DNA of 64,000 bases from a virus, in IMG/VR virus record IMGVR_UViG_3300042923_000601, positions 124,001 through 188,000 of that record. One strand, 5' to 3'. The notes below the pieces were generated by a model that saw only the letters and a program-made list of their open reading frames with translations, ran no database searches and had not been told where the DNA came from. Made by a program: the position numbers and the translations under genes. Numbering within the stretch: position 1 is the first letter of the stretch; the number at the start of each line of letters is the position of its first letter. Shown here in pieces: positions 16,929 to 25,383 of the stretch.

Positions 16929-19900
16929 TTATCTAATGAAATACTTGTGAGCATCCAGGGATGACGGTGCATCAGGTGCCGCACCATCTTCACCCCGAAC
17001 AAGGTTTAATTCACGGTAAGGAACATACCCTACAGCATAACTGATGAAACTATTCTCCGTATCATCCAGCAATACCTGAAGGTTTCCTTGTACCCGCAGT
17101 TTAAGGTTTGGATCAGATACCATGAACATCAACTCCAACCGGCGATCCAGATTACGGGTCATCAGGTCGGAAGAACTGAGGAATACATCATCCCCGAATT
17201 GGAATACCCGGCTGTGCTCAAGGAACCGGCCAACAATCGATTTTACTTTGATATTTTCGCTGTACCCTGGAATACCTGCAATCAGAGAGCAAGCTGACCG
17301 GCAAATGATATCGATATTAACACCGGCATTAGATGCTTGATACAGTTTTTCCGCCATACCAGGGTCAGACAGATTGTTCACCTTAATGATAATTCGGCCA
17401 TCAGACCCAAGCGCGATCTGCTGGTCAATCAAGGTGTATAAGGTTGACCGGATTGCAATTGGTGCAATCTTGATATTGTTAAGCTGACTATCTTCGGAGA
17501 TGAATCCGCCAGTCAGCATGTTAAAGATACTATTGATATCCGAGCAGACTTTCTTATCCGAAGTGAAGTAGCTGTAATCGGTATACACCTTGGAGTTCTT
17601 TTCACTGTAGTTACCAGTGCCGATATGACAGAACTGTTCACCTGTCTTTCCTTTGAGGCGGAATACATGAGTCATCTTGGCATGAGTCTTAATATGCTCA
17701 TAACCATAGACAACGGTTGCACCTGCCCGCTGGAGTTTATCTGCCCATTCAATATTGGTTCCTTCATCATACCGAGCTTTAAGTTCCATTACCACGGTCA
17801 CGTTCTTTCCAGCCTCAGCCGCTTTGATCAGGTGACGGATGATCTTAGAATCATTACCCGACCGGTACAGCGTCTGTTTGATGGAAATGACATGAGGGTC
17901 TTCGCATGCATCGCGGATGAATCGTACGACGCTATCAGTGAAGCTTTCATACGGATGATGTACCAGCACATCCCGTTTCGCAATCCGAGCCAGCATCGTT
18001 TTCTTATTATGCTCTTCATACAGTGGACGCGGCTTGAAGTGAGGGTACTTAAGTGCAGGGTCATCAGATGCTTTATACAGCTGAATGACATCCGACATTT
18101 TGATCCGTTCTTGAACGTGGAATACATACCGGCTTGGGATATCCAAGGACGACTGAAGTGCTGATTTGATTTTCTTATTCGCACCAGCCAAGATATCCAG
18201 TCGAACCGGATCGTTGTACAGCATACGGCTTTGGACATTCATAACCATTGTTTCCACATAACCTTTATCCTCATCCACAACCACAGTGTCACCATCGCGG
18301 ATCACACGGAAAATCGTGATATCAGAGCAGGTTGAACCCGGATAGAGATCAGTGATGTTAGCAAGGATGATGTCTTCGATGAAGTACCAACCGTGTTTAC
18401 CGATCTTAACAATCCGATCCAAGTGGGTTGGGATTTCGATCAGCCCCATACGTTCAGTACCGTCTGCTGTCTCTACAAAGAGTGCAATGTAGATAGAGAG
18501 TGGTTTAAGGTGCGGGATTGGACGAGTCACATCCAGAGCCAGTGGTGCAAGTGCAGGCTTGATAGTGTAATTGAAGTACTTCTTGACCTTGTTACGTTCA
18601 AAATCGGTCAGGATGTGAATGTCAGACTCAGCCAGCTTGTCAATTAAATGCCGATATGTGGAATCCATTCGTTCCACCATGGACTTGCATTCGCTGATAA
18701 TGTTATTAACGACCTGACGGTCTTCGACTTCATCTTCTTCCTCATCATCCAGTTCTTCATCGTCTTTGAGTCTGGATGCTACACGAACAGCGAAGAATTC
18801 ATCCAGATTAGAGTTCGCGATAGATAAGAACTTCACTCGTTCCAGGAGAGGTGTAGTGTCCTTATCTGCAAGGGACAATACCCGATTGTTGAAGCTTATC
18901 CAGGAAAGCTCCCGGTCAATGTAGGGCATTTCAGCCGTATTAATTCCAGTTGTCATTGTAGTACCTCCGTTTACTTTGTTGATTATATCATCAGTGTTAG
19001 CCATTAAATCAGGATGCTGGAAATCAAGGATCATGGCTTCAATATCAGCCAAACTTCTTTCTATACCATGCACATTCTTCAGTTTCTTCTGTATCTTTTC
19101 AGCAACCGTTGGTGTAGATTCTAACTTAAATCGGCCGAAGTGTGCAGGTGGCGTAGGATCAAGAATTTGAGTCATCCGTAGAATGATCTCCTTAATGTCA
19201 TGTAACTCCATTGATATATTACATATCGATTTCAGATCACGCTGAATCTCAACTGGTGTCTTGTATATGGGCCCAGCCTCATACTCTGCCTGAGACCGAA
19301 AAGTGTGCTCTTCGTTATCTTGCAGTATTGTTATGATCGCATCAAACTGCTGGGGTATACCTATTGGCAGGGTTTGTGCCGTTCTTAGAACAGACATCGC
19401 ATGCTTTACCGGTATATTAGGTTTGTTGAATAACATAGGCGCAATTCGAATATCTTCTTTATTGACAATAATTCTGTCATTAATCTTCGCACCTAGCTTA
19501 TCTTTGTCGAAGTTCAACCTTACAGGTTCGGCGTTAATCGTCTTAACTAGCCGGTCGTATTGCTGGATAGTGGATGTGATCAGTTTAATACCCACGTCCA
19601 CACCATAATCAGACTTCAGTATGCCATCAATCTCGTCTGGCGTCAGGTGCACAGCATCTTCTCCACGCTCAGCCCATTGTATATAAGCCTGAGAATTTTG
19701 AAGTAATGCTATGATAGCCTTGAATATTTTTGAAATACTGAGTGATGACCACGGTATCGAGGTCAACGTATGCCTAGCTTCATCCGCCGTCAGCTGATTA
19801 TCAAAGAAGGCAGGTGCAATTCTAATGCCTTCGTCATCAATAATGATTCTTTTAAAGCGAACCTTCGGCGCATCCGCGCTATGGCTTCCGCCACGTCCAG

Positions 19901-20051
19901 GTTCATTGTCAGTTCTGGTTTCACTCCCTTCATCGTCAAGCTGTGTATTTTCATTGTTGTTACTGGTCTCAACGTCAGAAAGCATTTCGCCAGAACGAGT
20001 TCCCCCGTCATTCATTCCATTTCCACTCGCACTGCCGTTCGTTTCGTTCAT
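16929..20051 (-). CDS. ppk1: Polyphosphate kinase (PPK1 family) with ~365-residue N-terminal extension (1040 aa)
   Basis: PPK1 transfers the gamma phosphate of ATP reversibly onto polyphosphate. From residue ~376 the protein matches the family throughout: ELSWISFNNRVL (381-392, ATP-binding N domain), ARYDEGTNIEWA, KTHAKM with the autophosphorylated-type His790, CHIGTGNYSEKN with His809, and EHSRVF with His946. Spacings (19 and 156) match His435/454/592 of E. coli Ppk (19 and 157), so it should be active. Residues 1-62 are acidic and low complexity; 68-176 and 192-300 are two copies of an unrecognised domain (RIIIDDEGIRIAP and RIIVNKEDIRIAP), with a partial third to ~360. The start has GGAGG 10 bases upstream. 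An internal ribosome binding site would start a normal 675-residue PPK1 at Met366. A consensus phage promoter lies at 20087. A phage-borne PPK1 is unusual; it may reshape host phosphate, stress or nucleotide pools. Confidence 0.92.
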   Translation of the reverse strand: MNETNGSASGNGMNDGGTRSGEMLSDVETSNNNENTQLDDEGSETRTDNEPGRGGSHSADAPKVRFKRIIIDDEGIRIAPAFFDNQLTADEARHTLTSIPWSSLSISKIFKAIIALLQNSQAYIQWAERGEDAVHLTPDEIDGILKSDYGVDVGIKLITSTIQQYDRLVKTINAEPVRLNFDKDKLGAKINDRIIVNKEDIRIAPMLFNKPNIPVKHAMSVLRTAQTLPIGIPQQFDAIITILQDNEEHTFRSQAEYEAGPIYKTPVEIQRDLKSICNISMELHDIKEIILRMTQILDPTPPAHFGRFKLESTPTVAEKIQKKLKNVHGIERSLADIEAMILDFQHPDLMANTDDIINKVNGGTTMTTGINTAEMPYIDRELSWISFNNRVLSLADKDTTPLLERVKFLSIANSNLDEFFAVRVASRLKDDEELDDEEEDEVEDRQVVNNIISECKSMVERMDSTYRHLIDKLAESDIHILTDFERNKVKKYFNYTIKPALAPLALDVTRPIPHLKPLSIYIALFVETADGTERMGLIEIPTHLDRIVKIGKHGWYFIEDIILANITDLYPGSTCSDITIFRVIRDGDTVVVDEDKGYVETMVMNVQSRMLYNDPVRLDILAGANKKIKSALQSSLDIPSRYVFHVQERIKMSDVIQLYKASDDPALKYPHFKPRPLYEEHNKKTMLARIAKRDVLVHHPYESFTDSVVRFIRDACEDPHVISIKQTLYRSGNDSKIIRHLIKAAEAGKNVTVVMELKARYDEGTNIEWADKLQRAGATVVYGYEHIKTHAKMTHVFRLKGKTGEQFCHIGTGNYSEKNSKVYTDYSYFTSDKKVCSDINSIFNMLTGGFISEDSQLNNIKIAPIAIRSTLYTLIDQQIALGSDGRIIIKVNNLSDPGMAEKLYQASNAGVNIDIICRSACSLIAGIPGYSENIKVKSIVGRFLEHSRVFQFGDDVFLSSSDLMTRNLDRRLELMFMVSDPNLKLRVQGNLQVLLDDTENSFISYAVGYVPYRELNLVRGEDGAAPDAPSSLDAHKYFIR
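18954..18968 (-). promoter_or_regulatory. Internal ribosome binding site within ppk1 (GGAGGT, 6 bases before ATG for Met366)
   Basis: Leftward sequence GGAGGTACTACAATG lies exactly at the junction between the extra N-terminal region and the PPK1 core. A full Shine-Dalgarno at ideal spacing and in frame suggests either two isoforms (1040 and 675 aa) or a relic of two formerly separate genes that fused. Confidence 0.6.
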
Positions 20052-20086
20052 AACTTAAATTCCTCCAGTATAGTTAGGATGTGATA

Positions 20087-20103
20087 CACTTGTATAATAT
20101 ATA
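20087..20103 (-). promoter_or_regulatory. Phage promoter motif upstream of ppk1
   Basis: Leftward TATATATTATACAAGTG, an exact match to the consensus TATATATTATA-N3-GTG, 36 bases before the ppk1 start. Confidence 0.7.
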
Positions 20104-20180
20104 CCTGAAATCAATAATATTTGCACGTTATGCTATGTGTAAGAAACAATAGGATAATCTAAGATAAAGGAGTGAAAGCC

Positions 20181-20555
20181 ATGCTGACACCATCTGAATT
20201 TTTGATCATCGTCGCTGTGGTAGCTGGTGCAATTGCAGTTACCGGTCGCTGGGTATATTACAAAAGAACGGGGAAAGAACTGGTTGAGGGTGATAGCAAC
20301 CTGATTCTGAATCTCCGCAACACAGTGGTATCGACTCTCCTCGAAGGTATTCACCTGAAGGAAATCGAAACCGAGCAAGGTCGAGATGCTGTCCGGGATG
20401 AAATCGCAGCTAAGGCTAAGCAAATCCTCGCTGAAACCACAGCTTTGACGGAAGGTGAAAAGGAGCTTGTATCCAAGCTCGACTTCACATTATTCATTGC
20501 ACTGGTTGAGAAGGAACTTATTAGTCGCGGTGTACTCGAACCTGAGAAATCATAA
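20181..20555 (+). CDS. One-TM protein, LL-H-type holin-like (124 aa)
   Basis: The ATG at 20181 follows AAAGGAG by 8 bases; the GTG at 20172 overlaps that site and is less likely. Residues ~5-24 form one transmembrane segment (FLIIVAVVAGAIAV), then a basic turn, then ~95 residues of charged helix ending in LVEKELISRGVLEPEKS. This layout is like the LL-H holin family (Phage_holin_6 type), in which a short membrane anchor carries a cytoplasmic helical domain. It is a lone rightward gene between leftward units and ends in its own terminator, so it could equally be another membrane-anchored phage protein. Confidence 0.45.
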   Translation: MLTPSEFLIIVAVVAGAIAVTGRWVYYKRTGKELVEGDSNLILNLRNTVVSTLLEGIHLKEIETEQGRDAVRDEIAAKAKQILAETTALTEGEKELVSKLDFTLFIALVEKELISRGVLEPEKS

Positions 20556-20561
20556 GAAGAA

Positions 20562-20594
20562 CGGACATGGAGATTCCTCCATGTCCGGTTTTTA
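20562..20594. terminator. Strong terminator between convergent genes
   Basis: Perfect 11-bp stem CGGACATGGAG / CTCCATGTCCG followed by GTTTTTATTT on the plus strand. On the leftward side it overlaps the 3' end of the 420-aa gene. Confidence 0.85.
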
Positions 20595-21854
20595 TTTGTC
20601 GTAATCCTTGCCCTTACTATTGAGGTCTCGCTCGTTGATCAATTTCTGAATCTCCATGATATAAGGCATGTTCAGATACACACATACCGTATATACACTT
20701 TGAGGCTTAGCCTGCTTCATGGTCAGTTCATACGTATCACCCTTGAACTCATAGACATCAGGGTTCTCAGGAACAAGTTCTTCCCATTCATAGATAACGA
20801 TCTGGGAATACGGTTCCGTAAGACCATTGTCATTAATGTACTTGATTGCATCACGGACATCAACCCCTATAAAATCCATCAGTCCAAGGGTTTCCTTAGG
20901 CTTATCATACTCAACCTTAACTGAGGTGTACAGGCTGTATCCGTTACGTACAGTCTCAATCACAGGAGCTTTGGACTCAAGATAAATACGAACCGTGTAA
21001 GAGTTCAGCATATCCGTTGGGTTACCCGGGAGGATATCCTTAGTCACCAAGAGGAAATTCTCCATTACGTTAACCTCTACCCGGATTTGGAATTCCAATT
21101 GGGTAAGATGGTCAATACGCTGAGACCGAGTTCGATCCAGTGTAGGTAGGTCAGGGAGATGAAGTTGCAAGGTACTCTTTGCTAATACAAAGAACTCCGT
21201 CTTTCCTGTAGCCGGTCGGTGCAGTCGAACAATAGTTGCAGTTGACATTCGGTTTAGCTCGGCCAGGAATTCAGGGGTAGACTGATCCATCCCTAATCGC
21301 TCTGCCAAATAATCAATGAATGCCTTTGGGATCAGCGTTTCGGTATACCGCTCAATACCAAACATGTGCCGGAACCGAAGGTTTGCACGAAGGTATTTAA
21401 GCAGGTTAGTACCGAGCATATTGGTTTCAGTCAGCATAACAATACGAAATGCAAAGCTTTCTCTGGCGATAGTATAGCCCAGCGCATAGTCAGGTGGATC
21501 ACCATCCGTCAGGAAGAACTCCGCATTCATGTGATTGAACACAGGGTCGTTCATATGGTCAATCGGAATAAATTTATCCCATTGTATCTTAGGGAGAGCC
21601 GAGGATTCATCATCCGGTAGATACTTAGGGTCGATAATCAAGGTCGGTGTTTCACGCTGGATCATGTTTTTATTCTGACCCCGGATATTCTTAAAGGCAA
21701 CCTCAGTTGTAACATACGTTTCTTTAAAGAAACTAGGAGACGGCATCGCATCCTTGATGTAGTGCTCAATGATTGCAGTCAAATTGCCTAGTATGTGAGA
21801 GAATGAGGTGGTCGCTTTATACATCTTACTCTGCCATTCATGCTTTTCGCCCAC
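20592..21854 (-). CDS. Unknown, probable virion protein (420 aa)
   Basis: The start is GTG at 21854 with AAGGAAAGG about 12 bases upstream. The protein has no transmembrane segment, no cysteine cluster and no recognised enzyme motif. It alternates helical and beta stretches with aromatic-rich patches (FRHMFGIERYTETL, YEWEELVPENPD), in the style of jumbo-phage head or tail components. It follows the beta' N-terminal gene after a strong terminator and must depend on read-through or an unrecognised (perhaps late) promoter. A virion role is inferred from proximity to the 753-aa and 275-aa structural-like genes in the same leftward block. Confidence 0.5.
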   Translation of the reverse strand: MGEKHEWQSKMYKATTSFSHILGNLTAIIEHYIKDAMPSPSFFKETYVTTEVAFKNIRGQNKNMIQRETPTLIIDPKYLPDDESSALPKIQWDKFIPIDHMNDPVFNHMNAEFFLTDGDPPDYALGYTIARESFAFRIVMLTETNMLGTNLLKYLRANLRFRHMFGIERYTETLIPKAFIDYLAERLGMDQSTPEFLAELNRMSTATIVRLHRPATGKTEFFVLAKSTLQLHLPDLPTLDRTRSQRIDHLTQLEFQIRVEVNVMENFLLVTKDILPGNPTDMLNSYTVRIYLESKAPVIETVRNGYSLYTSVKVEYDKPKETLGLMDFIGVDVRDAIKYINDNGLTEPYSQIVIYEWEELVPENPDVYEFKGDTYELTMKQAKPQSVYTVCVYLNMPYIMEIQKLINERDLNSKGKDYDK

Positions 21855-21891
21855 GGGTATTCAGTCCTTTCCTTGGTTTAATGGGTTGTTT

Positions 21892-21930
21892 TAACGAAAA
21901 AAATATAGGTACACCCGAAGGTGTACCTAT
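21892..21930 (-). terminator. Strong leftward terminator after beta' N-terminal gene
   Basis: Perfect 11-bp stem ATAGGTACACC / GGTGTACCTAT around a four-base loop; reading leftward the stem is followed by ATTTTTTTC. Confidence 0.9.
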
Positions 21931-21937
21931 TGTCAAT

Positions 21938-23455
21938 TTACGAAGCATTTTCACCCAGAGCGTAGAGTTCAGACAGGATCAAGATGTAGTCCTTAATGAA
22001 CTTCATGCGCTCAGAATAGTTACCATGCGTACGAGACACATAGTTGTATTTCGGGCTGAGGGTTGGTTCGAAGGTCTTGATCAATCTCCAGTCCTTCATT
22101 GGGAAGTAGTACAAGCTGTCCCCGTCATGGTCTCCCGCATATCCGTCAAGCAGAGATGGTGAGATACGCATACACAGGTCGTCAATGTCATTACCAACAG
22201 CCACGACTTGCAGTAGACGAATGGAACGGTCAGATAGAGTAGGTGGACGACCAACCATTACACAAATCGGCGTCTTGGACTCTTTCAAGATCGTCATCAT
22301 CAGTGCATAGATACGTGGATTGTAAATCCGCAGGCTATCGTTGATGATCTTGTAAGCTTCATTCTCCGTAATATCATCCAAGATACACAAGAGGTGAATC
22401 AACTCAAGTTCAAGGAATACGATACCTGTAATGTACGGGATTTGAACATCGCATGGTCTAAGATGTACACCTGGGATGATGATGCTTCGGGCCGCGTAGT
22501 CAATACGAACGCCACCGAAGTTCGATCGGAACATCCCTTCTTTACCGGAATACGTATCAACCAGCCATGCATACAGGTCATTCAGTTTCTGCTGAATACC
22601 ATGCAGTGCGGGCACGATGGTCAGCTCGTTATCCGGCTCCGTTACGATCAGGTTGTATTGAGACATGATCATACCATAGAGCTTGTTCGGTTTAAAGGCA
22701 CGAACCTTTTCATTATTCTCGATATGCGGGCGAATGATCGCGCTGTATACCGGGATATAGTTAGTAAAGATCGATTCCTTGTCCCTAACCAGGAGCTCGT
22801 AATGATCACGCTTCTTATTGGCTGTATCAAGACCCATATAGAAATCAAGGATTTCGTCAATGTGCTTATACAGATACATCATGCCTACATTATGGTATCG
22901 TTTACGCGGCTCAACATCATCTCTGAGATTCCCATCGACTGACCATCTGGCGGTGCTCATCTTGAGGATGTTCTCAAGTTCGCCTTTACCAAACAAGATG
23001 TTCATATGGGTATACATAGCTGGGTTGATAACCACATACTGCTGCAGGGGAATCCAGCCCATGATGCTAAGGTCAGCATCCATGAATTTAACTGGTGTTC
23101 CGCACACTGGGCAAATCTCATCAATGGAAATTGCACCGCCTGTTTCACCGCACTGACACCGGTAAGCATCTTGCCGTCCGGTTTGGTTGTCGAATTGGGT
23201 GTAACCATAACGAGGTGAGAAGATACCGTCCACGGTTTTATTGCCAGCTTTATCAATGGCTTCAGGGTTTGTCACAAGGAAGTCTTTCCCGGACTTAAGA
23301 CCCTTCTCCGCCTCTTTACGGAGATTTACTTTAATCAACTGCTCAGATTCGATGGACTGATCATAGTCCTCAAAGTAGCGTTTAACCTCGGGTAATTGGA
23401 ATTGCTTGACGTCACCATAGTCGATGACGTCTCCGTTTAACATAACTTCTTGCAT
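21938..23455 (-). CDS. RNA polymerase beta' subunit, N-terminal part (505 aa)
   Basis: The start at 23455 has ATAGGAGGC 10 bases upstream; a longer frame to 23521 would run into the preceding gene. An N-terminal zinc ribbon is present at about residues 98-120 (CQCGETGG and CPVCG). The catalytic loop near residues 437-450 reads DGYAGDHDGDSLYYFP, the divergent phage form of the NADFDGD motif whose three aspartates hold the active-site magnesium. Upstream, FGGVRIDYAARSIIIPG matches the universal beta' region before the catalytic loop (RVDYSGRSVIVVGP in bacteria). This is half of a split beta', as in phiKZ/AR9-group multisubunit polymerases; the rest is the 399-aa gene at 24170-25369. A consensus promoter heads its operon, so at least this subunit may be made early. 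Confidence 0.9.
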   Translation of the reverse strand: MQEVMLNGDVIDYGDVKQFQLPEVKRYFEDYDQSIESEQLIKVNLRKEAEKGLKSGKDFLVTNPEAIDKAGNKTVDGIFSPRYGYTQFDNQTGRQDAYRCQCGETGGAISIDEICPVCGTPVKFMDADLSIMGWIPLQQYVVINPAMYTHMNILFGKGELENILKMSTARWSVDGNLRDDVEPRKRYHNVGMMYLYKHIDEILDFYMGLDTANKKRDHYELLVRDKESIFTNYIPVYSAIIRPHIENNEKVRAFKPNKLYGMIMSQYNLIVTEPDNELTIVPALHGIQQKLNDLYAWLVDTYSGKEGMFRSNFGGVRIDYAARSIIIPGVHLRPCDVQIPYITGIVFLELELIHLLCILDDITENEAYKIINDSLRIYNPRIYALMMTILKESKTPICVMVGRPPTLSDRSIRLLQVVAVGNDIDDLCMRISPSLLDGYAGDHDGDSLYYFPMKDWRLIKTFEPTLSPKYNYVSRTHGNYSERMKFIKDYILILSELYALGENAS

Positions 23456-23469
23456 ATTGTGTCTGCCTC

Positions 23470-24048
23470 CTATTGCTTTTTGTGTATACTGCGTCCTACT
23501 TCTTTGTATAAAAGATCGCAAAATACCTTCATATGAGTTTTGCGGAATTCGACCGGTAAATTTGGCACTCCCACTAATTCATATGGGAATGCATACTTGC
23601 CGATGTGTTTATACGGGATGATTTCGTTAGACATGTGCTTGAGAAATATGGTTCGTCTACCTTCATGAATATCTTTCCGAGTAAGTTCGGTGAATTCAGA
23701 TAAGTATCGCCACTCATGATAGATTTTCTCCGGCGCGTAGGTTGTCATTTCAACCGCCGTGTTAACAAAGATTAAAATCGTTTCGATCAGGATCATTTCC
23801 AGCAACTGACCGAACTTTGCTCTTTCTACAGCGCCGTAATTTGCCTTGATGGCAGCCACGATAGCGTTTGGTGATATCGTAACTTCTCTTACAACGGTTC
23901 TTGCACGGCCGGTAAACTTAAACCGGACCAGTTCACCAGTGGGTATATTCCCAATGATAACGTTCGTTGCTAATTTCAGGCTGTTATCTCCCCTACAGAC
24001 CTGAATCATTTCGTTGAGCCGCCTCTTGACTCTCCGTTTACTGAACAT
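23470..24048 (-). CDS. Unknown protein, first gene of the beta' N-terminal operon (192 aa)
   Basis: GGGAGGG lies 7 bases before the ATG. The N-terminus is strongly basic (SKRRVKRRLNEM), then comes a mixed region with GRARTVVREVTISP and a hydrophobic helix FGQLLEMILIETILIFVNTAV that may be buried rather than membrane-spanning. No family was recognised. It ends 14 bases before the beta' N-terminal start and shares its promoter, so a role in the phage polymerase (for instance a polymerase-associated or promoter-recognition subunit, which AR9-type enzymes need) is worth considering but unproven. Confidence 0.6.
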   Translation of the reverse strand: MFSKRRVKRRLNEMIQVCRGDNSLKLATNVIIGNIPTGELVRFKFTGRARTVVREVTISPNAIVAAIKANYGAVERAKFGQLLEMILIETILIFVNTAVEMTTYAPEKIYHEWRYLSEFTELTRKDIHEGRRTIFLKHMSNEIIPYKHIGKYAFPYELVGVPNLPVEFRKTHMKVFCDLLYKEVGRSIHKKQ

Positions 24049-24094
24049 TGCACAACCCTCCCTACTAACGGTATAGTGAACATCTCTGTGTTTA

Positions 24095-24111
24095 CACAGC
24101 TATAATATATA
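24095..24111 (-). promoter_or_regulatory. Phage promoter motif for the beta' N-terminal operon
   Basis: Leftward TATATATTATAGCTGTG, an exact consensus match, 47 bases before the 192-aa gene. A small hairpin CTGTGTAAACACAG follows at the presumed 5' end. Confidence 0.72.
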
Positions 24112-24130
24112 ACCATTCATTTCATCCATA

Positions 24131-24162
24131 AAGATAAGAGATACGGAACAAATCCGTATCTC
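24131..24162 (-). terminator. Terminator after beta' C-terminal gene
   Basis: Stem GAGATACGGA / TCCGTATCTC; leftward it continues TTATCTTTATGG. The opposite side has a CCCTTTTTATTT run, so it may act both ways. It isolates the unit starting at 24111. Confidence 0.7.
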
Positions 24163-24169
24163 TCCCTTT

Positions 24170-25369
24170 TTATTTACCGATAAGGTCATCCACCGTCACG
24201 CGGTAAGTATAAACCTTTTTGTTATGGAACGCCTTAAGCCGCTTATTCATCATCGTCGATCCAATCTTGGACGACGCTATACCAACGGCTTTAAGTTTAA
24301 GTCTATACGATTGTGAACCCAGACATGCATTACAGATATGCGGTTTAGGCTGGTGGCAGAACATTGGTGATCTAAACTTCATCCGTCTTCCCTCATACTG
24401 CTTGAAGTTTTCAGGGGTCAGTTCCACCAACTTCTTACCATCAATCATATTCATGTACATGAGTTCGTTCTTAAAGAATGGGTCTACAACCATGTGGATG
24501 TACCCATCAGTACCGCAGTCTGAACCCTTTGGTCCAGATGCAACGTCTTGCAGGGTTGCAATAAACTTCTGAGCTGCATAACCACCCATCGCAACCCCTT
24601 TAGCGCGCTGGAATGTACCATATACAGCTGAGTCAGCAAGCAAGTGATACTCTTCTTTGGATATCCCGTCATCGTAGTTTGAGGTAGCGATCTTCCAATC
24701 GCCTGTCCCTGTATCAACGATCGGACCCTTCATGAGCATCATGGTCTTGAAGTTATTATCGAAATTGAGCTTCGCGTCAGAAGCAAAGTTATCCCACTCT
24801 GGGAGTTTCTCCAAATGCTTCTTCGCCATATCAACCAGCTCTTTTTCAATCTTCGCGCCGACGATAACATCACCCTCGGCGATTTCCTTCGCGTATTTCT
24901 TAAAGAGCATTGCGCGGTGTTCCTTGACCTCTTTCGGGATGGTAAAGAGTCTAGGCGAGAGTGATACATTGATCAATTCTGCCAAATCACCACCACCAAG
25001 CCAGTCAAGAGAGTCAATTAACTCAAAGAACTGCGCAGACACAATCTTGTCTTCAAACAGGGCTTGGGAGATTAACGTGTAAATTTTCTTTAGCACGCCG
25101 CCTGTAATCGGGGTGTTTACATAACCAACCACATCCGAGAAATGTTTATCGATAACCAAGCGGTTAAAGATGTACAATCCGATTGTGGTCAGACCCTTTA
25201 TATTTTTGCAGCATGCATTCTCCGGTAAGAAGAACCAATCTGTTGTGGTGAACCTTGGTGTTGGGTTATTGCGTGTCCGGCCAAAGTAACTCTTCAGCAG
25301 CGTGGTTGTGATGTCGTCTTGTGTTAACTTAATGACTTCCTGTATTTCTTCGGGAGTCAGTGATCTCAT
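24170..25369 (-). CDS. RNA polymerase beta' subunit, C-terminal part (399 aa)
   Basis: The start at 25369 follows AAAGGGAGG. Residues ~255-285 carry AKGVAMGGYAAQKFIATLQD and SDCGTDG, the phage counterpart of the beta' trigger-loop/bridge-helix region and the EDCGT motif. Residues ~330-350 read GRRMKFRSPMFC then CNACLG, matching the second zinc-binding module (CRSxxxC...GxCxxCYG in bacteria). The end, SSKIGSTMMNKRLKAFH, corresponds to the conserved C-terminal region of the largest subunit. With the 505-aa gene it completes a split beta'. It is separated from that gene by a terminator, a promoter and the 192-aa gene, and lies downstream of two virion-like genes with only short gaps, so it may also be made late. 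Confidence 0.85.
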   Translation of the reverse strand: MRSLTPEEIQEVIKLTQDDITTTLLKSYFGRTRNNPTPRFTTTDWFFLPENACCKNIKGLTTIGLYIFNRLVIDKHFSDVVGYVNTPITGGVLKKIYTLISQALFEDKIVSAQFFELIDSLDWLGGGDLAELINVSLSPRLFTIPKEVKEHRAMLFKKYAKEIAEGDVIVGAKIEKELVDMAKKHLEKLPEWDNFASDAKLNFDNNFKTMMLMKGPIVDTGTGDWKIATSNYDDGISKEEYHLLADSAVYGTFQRAKGVAMGGYAAQKFIATLQDVASGPKGSDCGTDGYIHMVVDPFFKNELMYMNMIDGKKLVELTPENFKQYEGRRMKFRSPMFCHQPKPHICNACLGSQSYRLKLKAVGIASSKIGSTMMNKRLKAFHNKKVYTYRVTVDDLIGK

Positions 25370-25383
25370 AGTATAACCTCCCT

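Noticed and set aside
17625-18164. Rightward 179-codon open frame opposite ppk1
   Set aside because: Antisense to the PPK1 catalytic core; no initiation signals.
24066-24111. Hairpin CTGTGTAAACACAG after the 24095 promoter as a riboswitch
   Set aside because: Only five base pairs with no conserved aptamer features; insufficient for more than a small leader hairpin.
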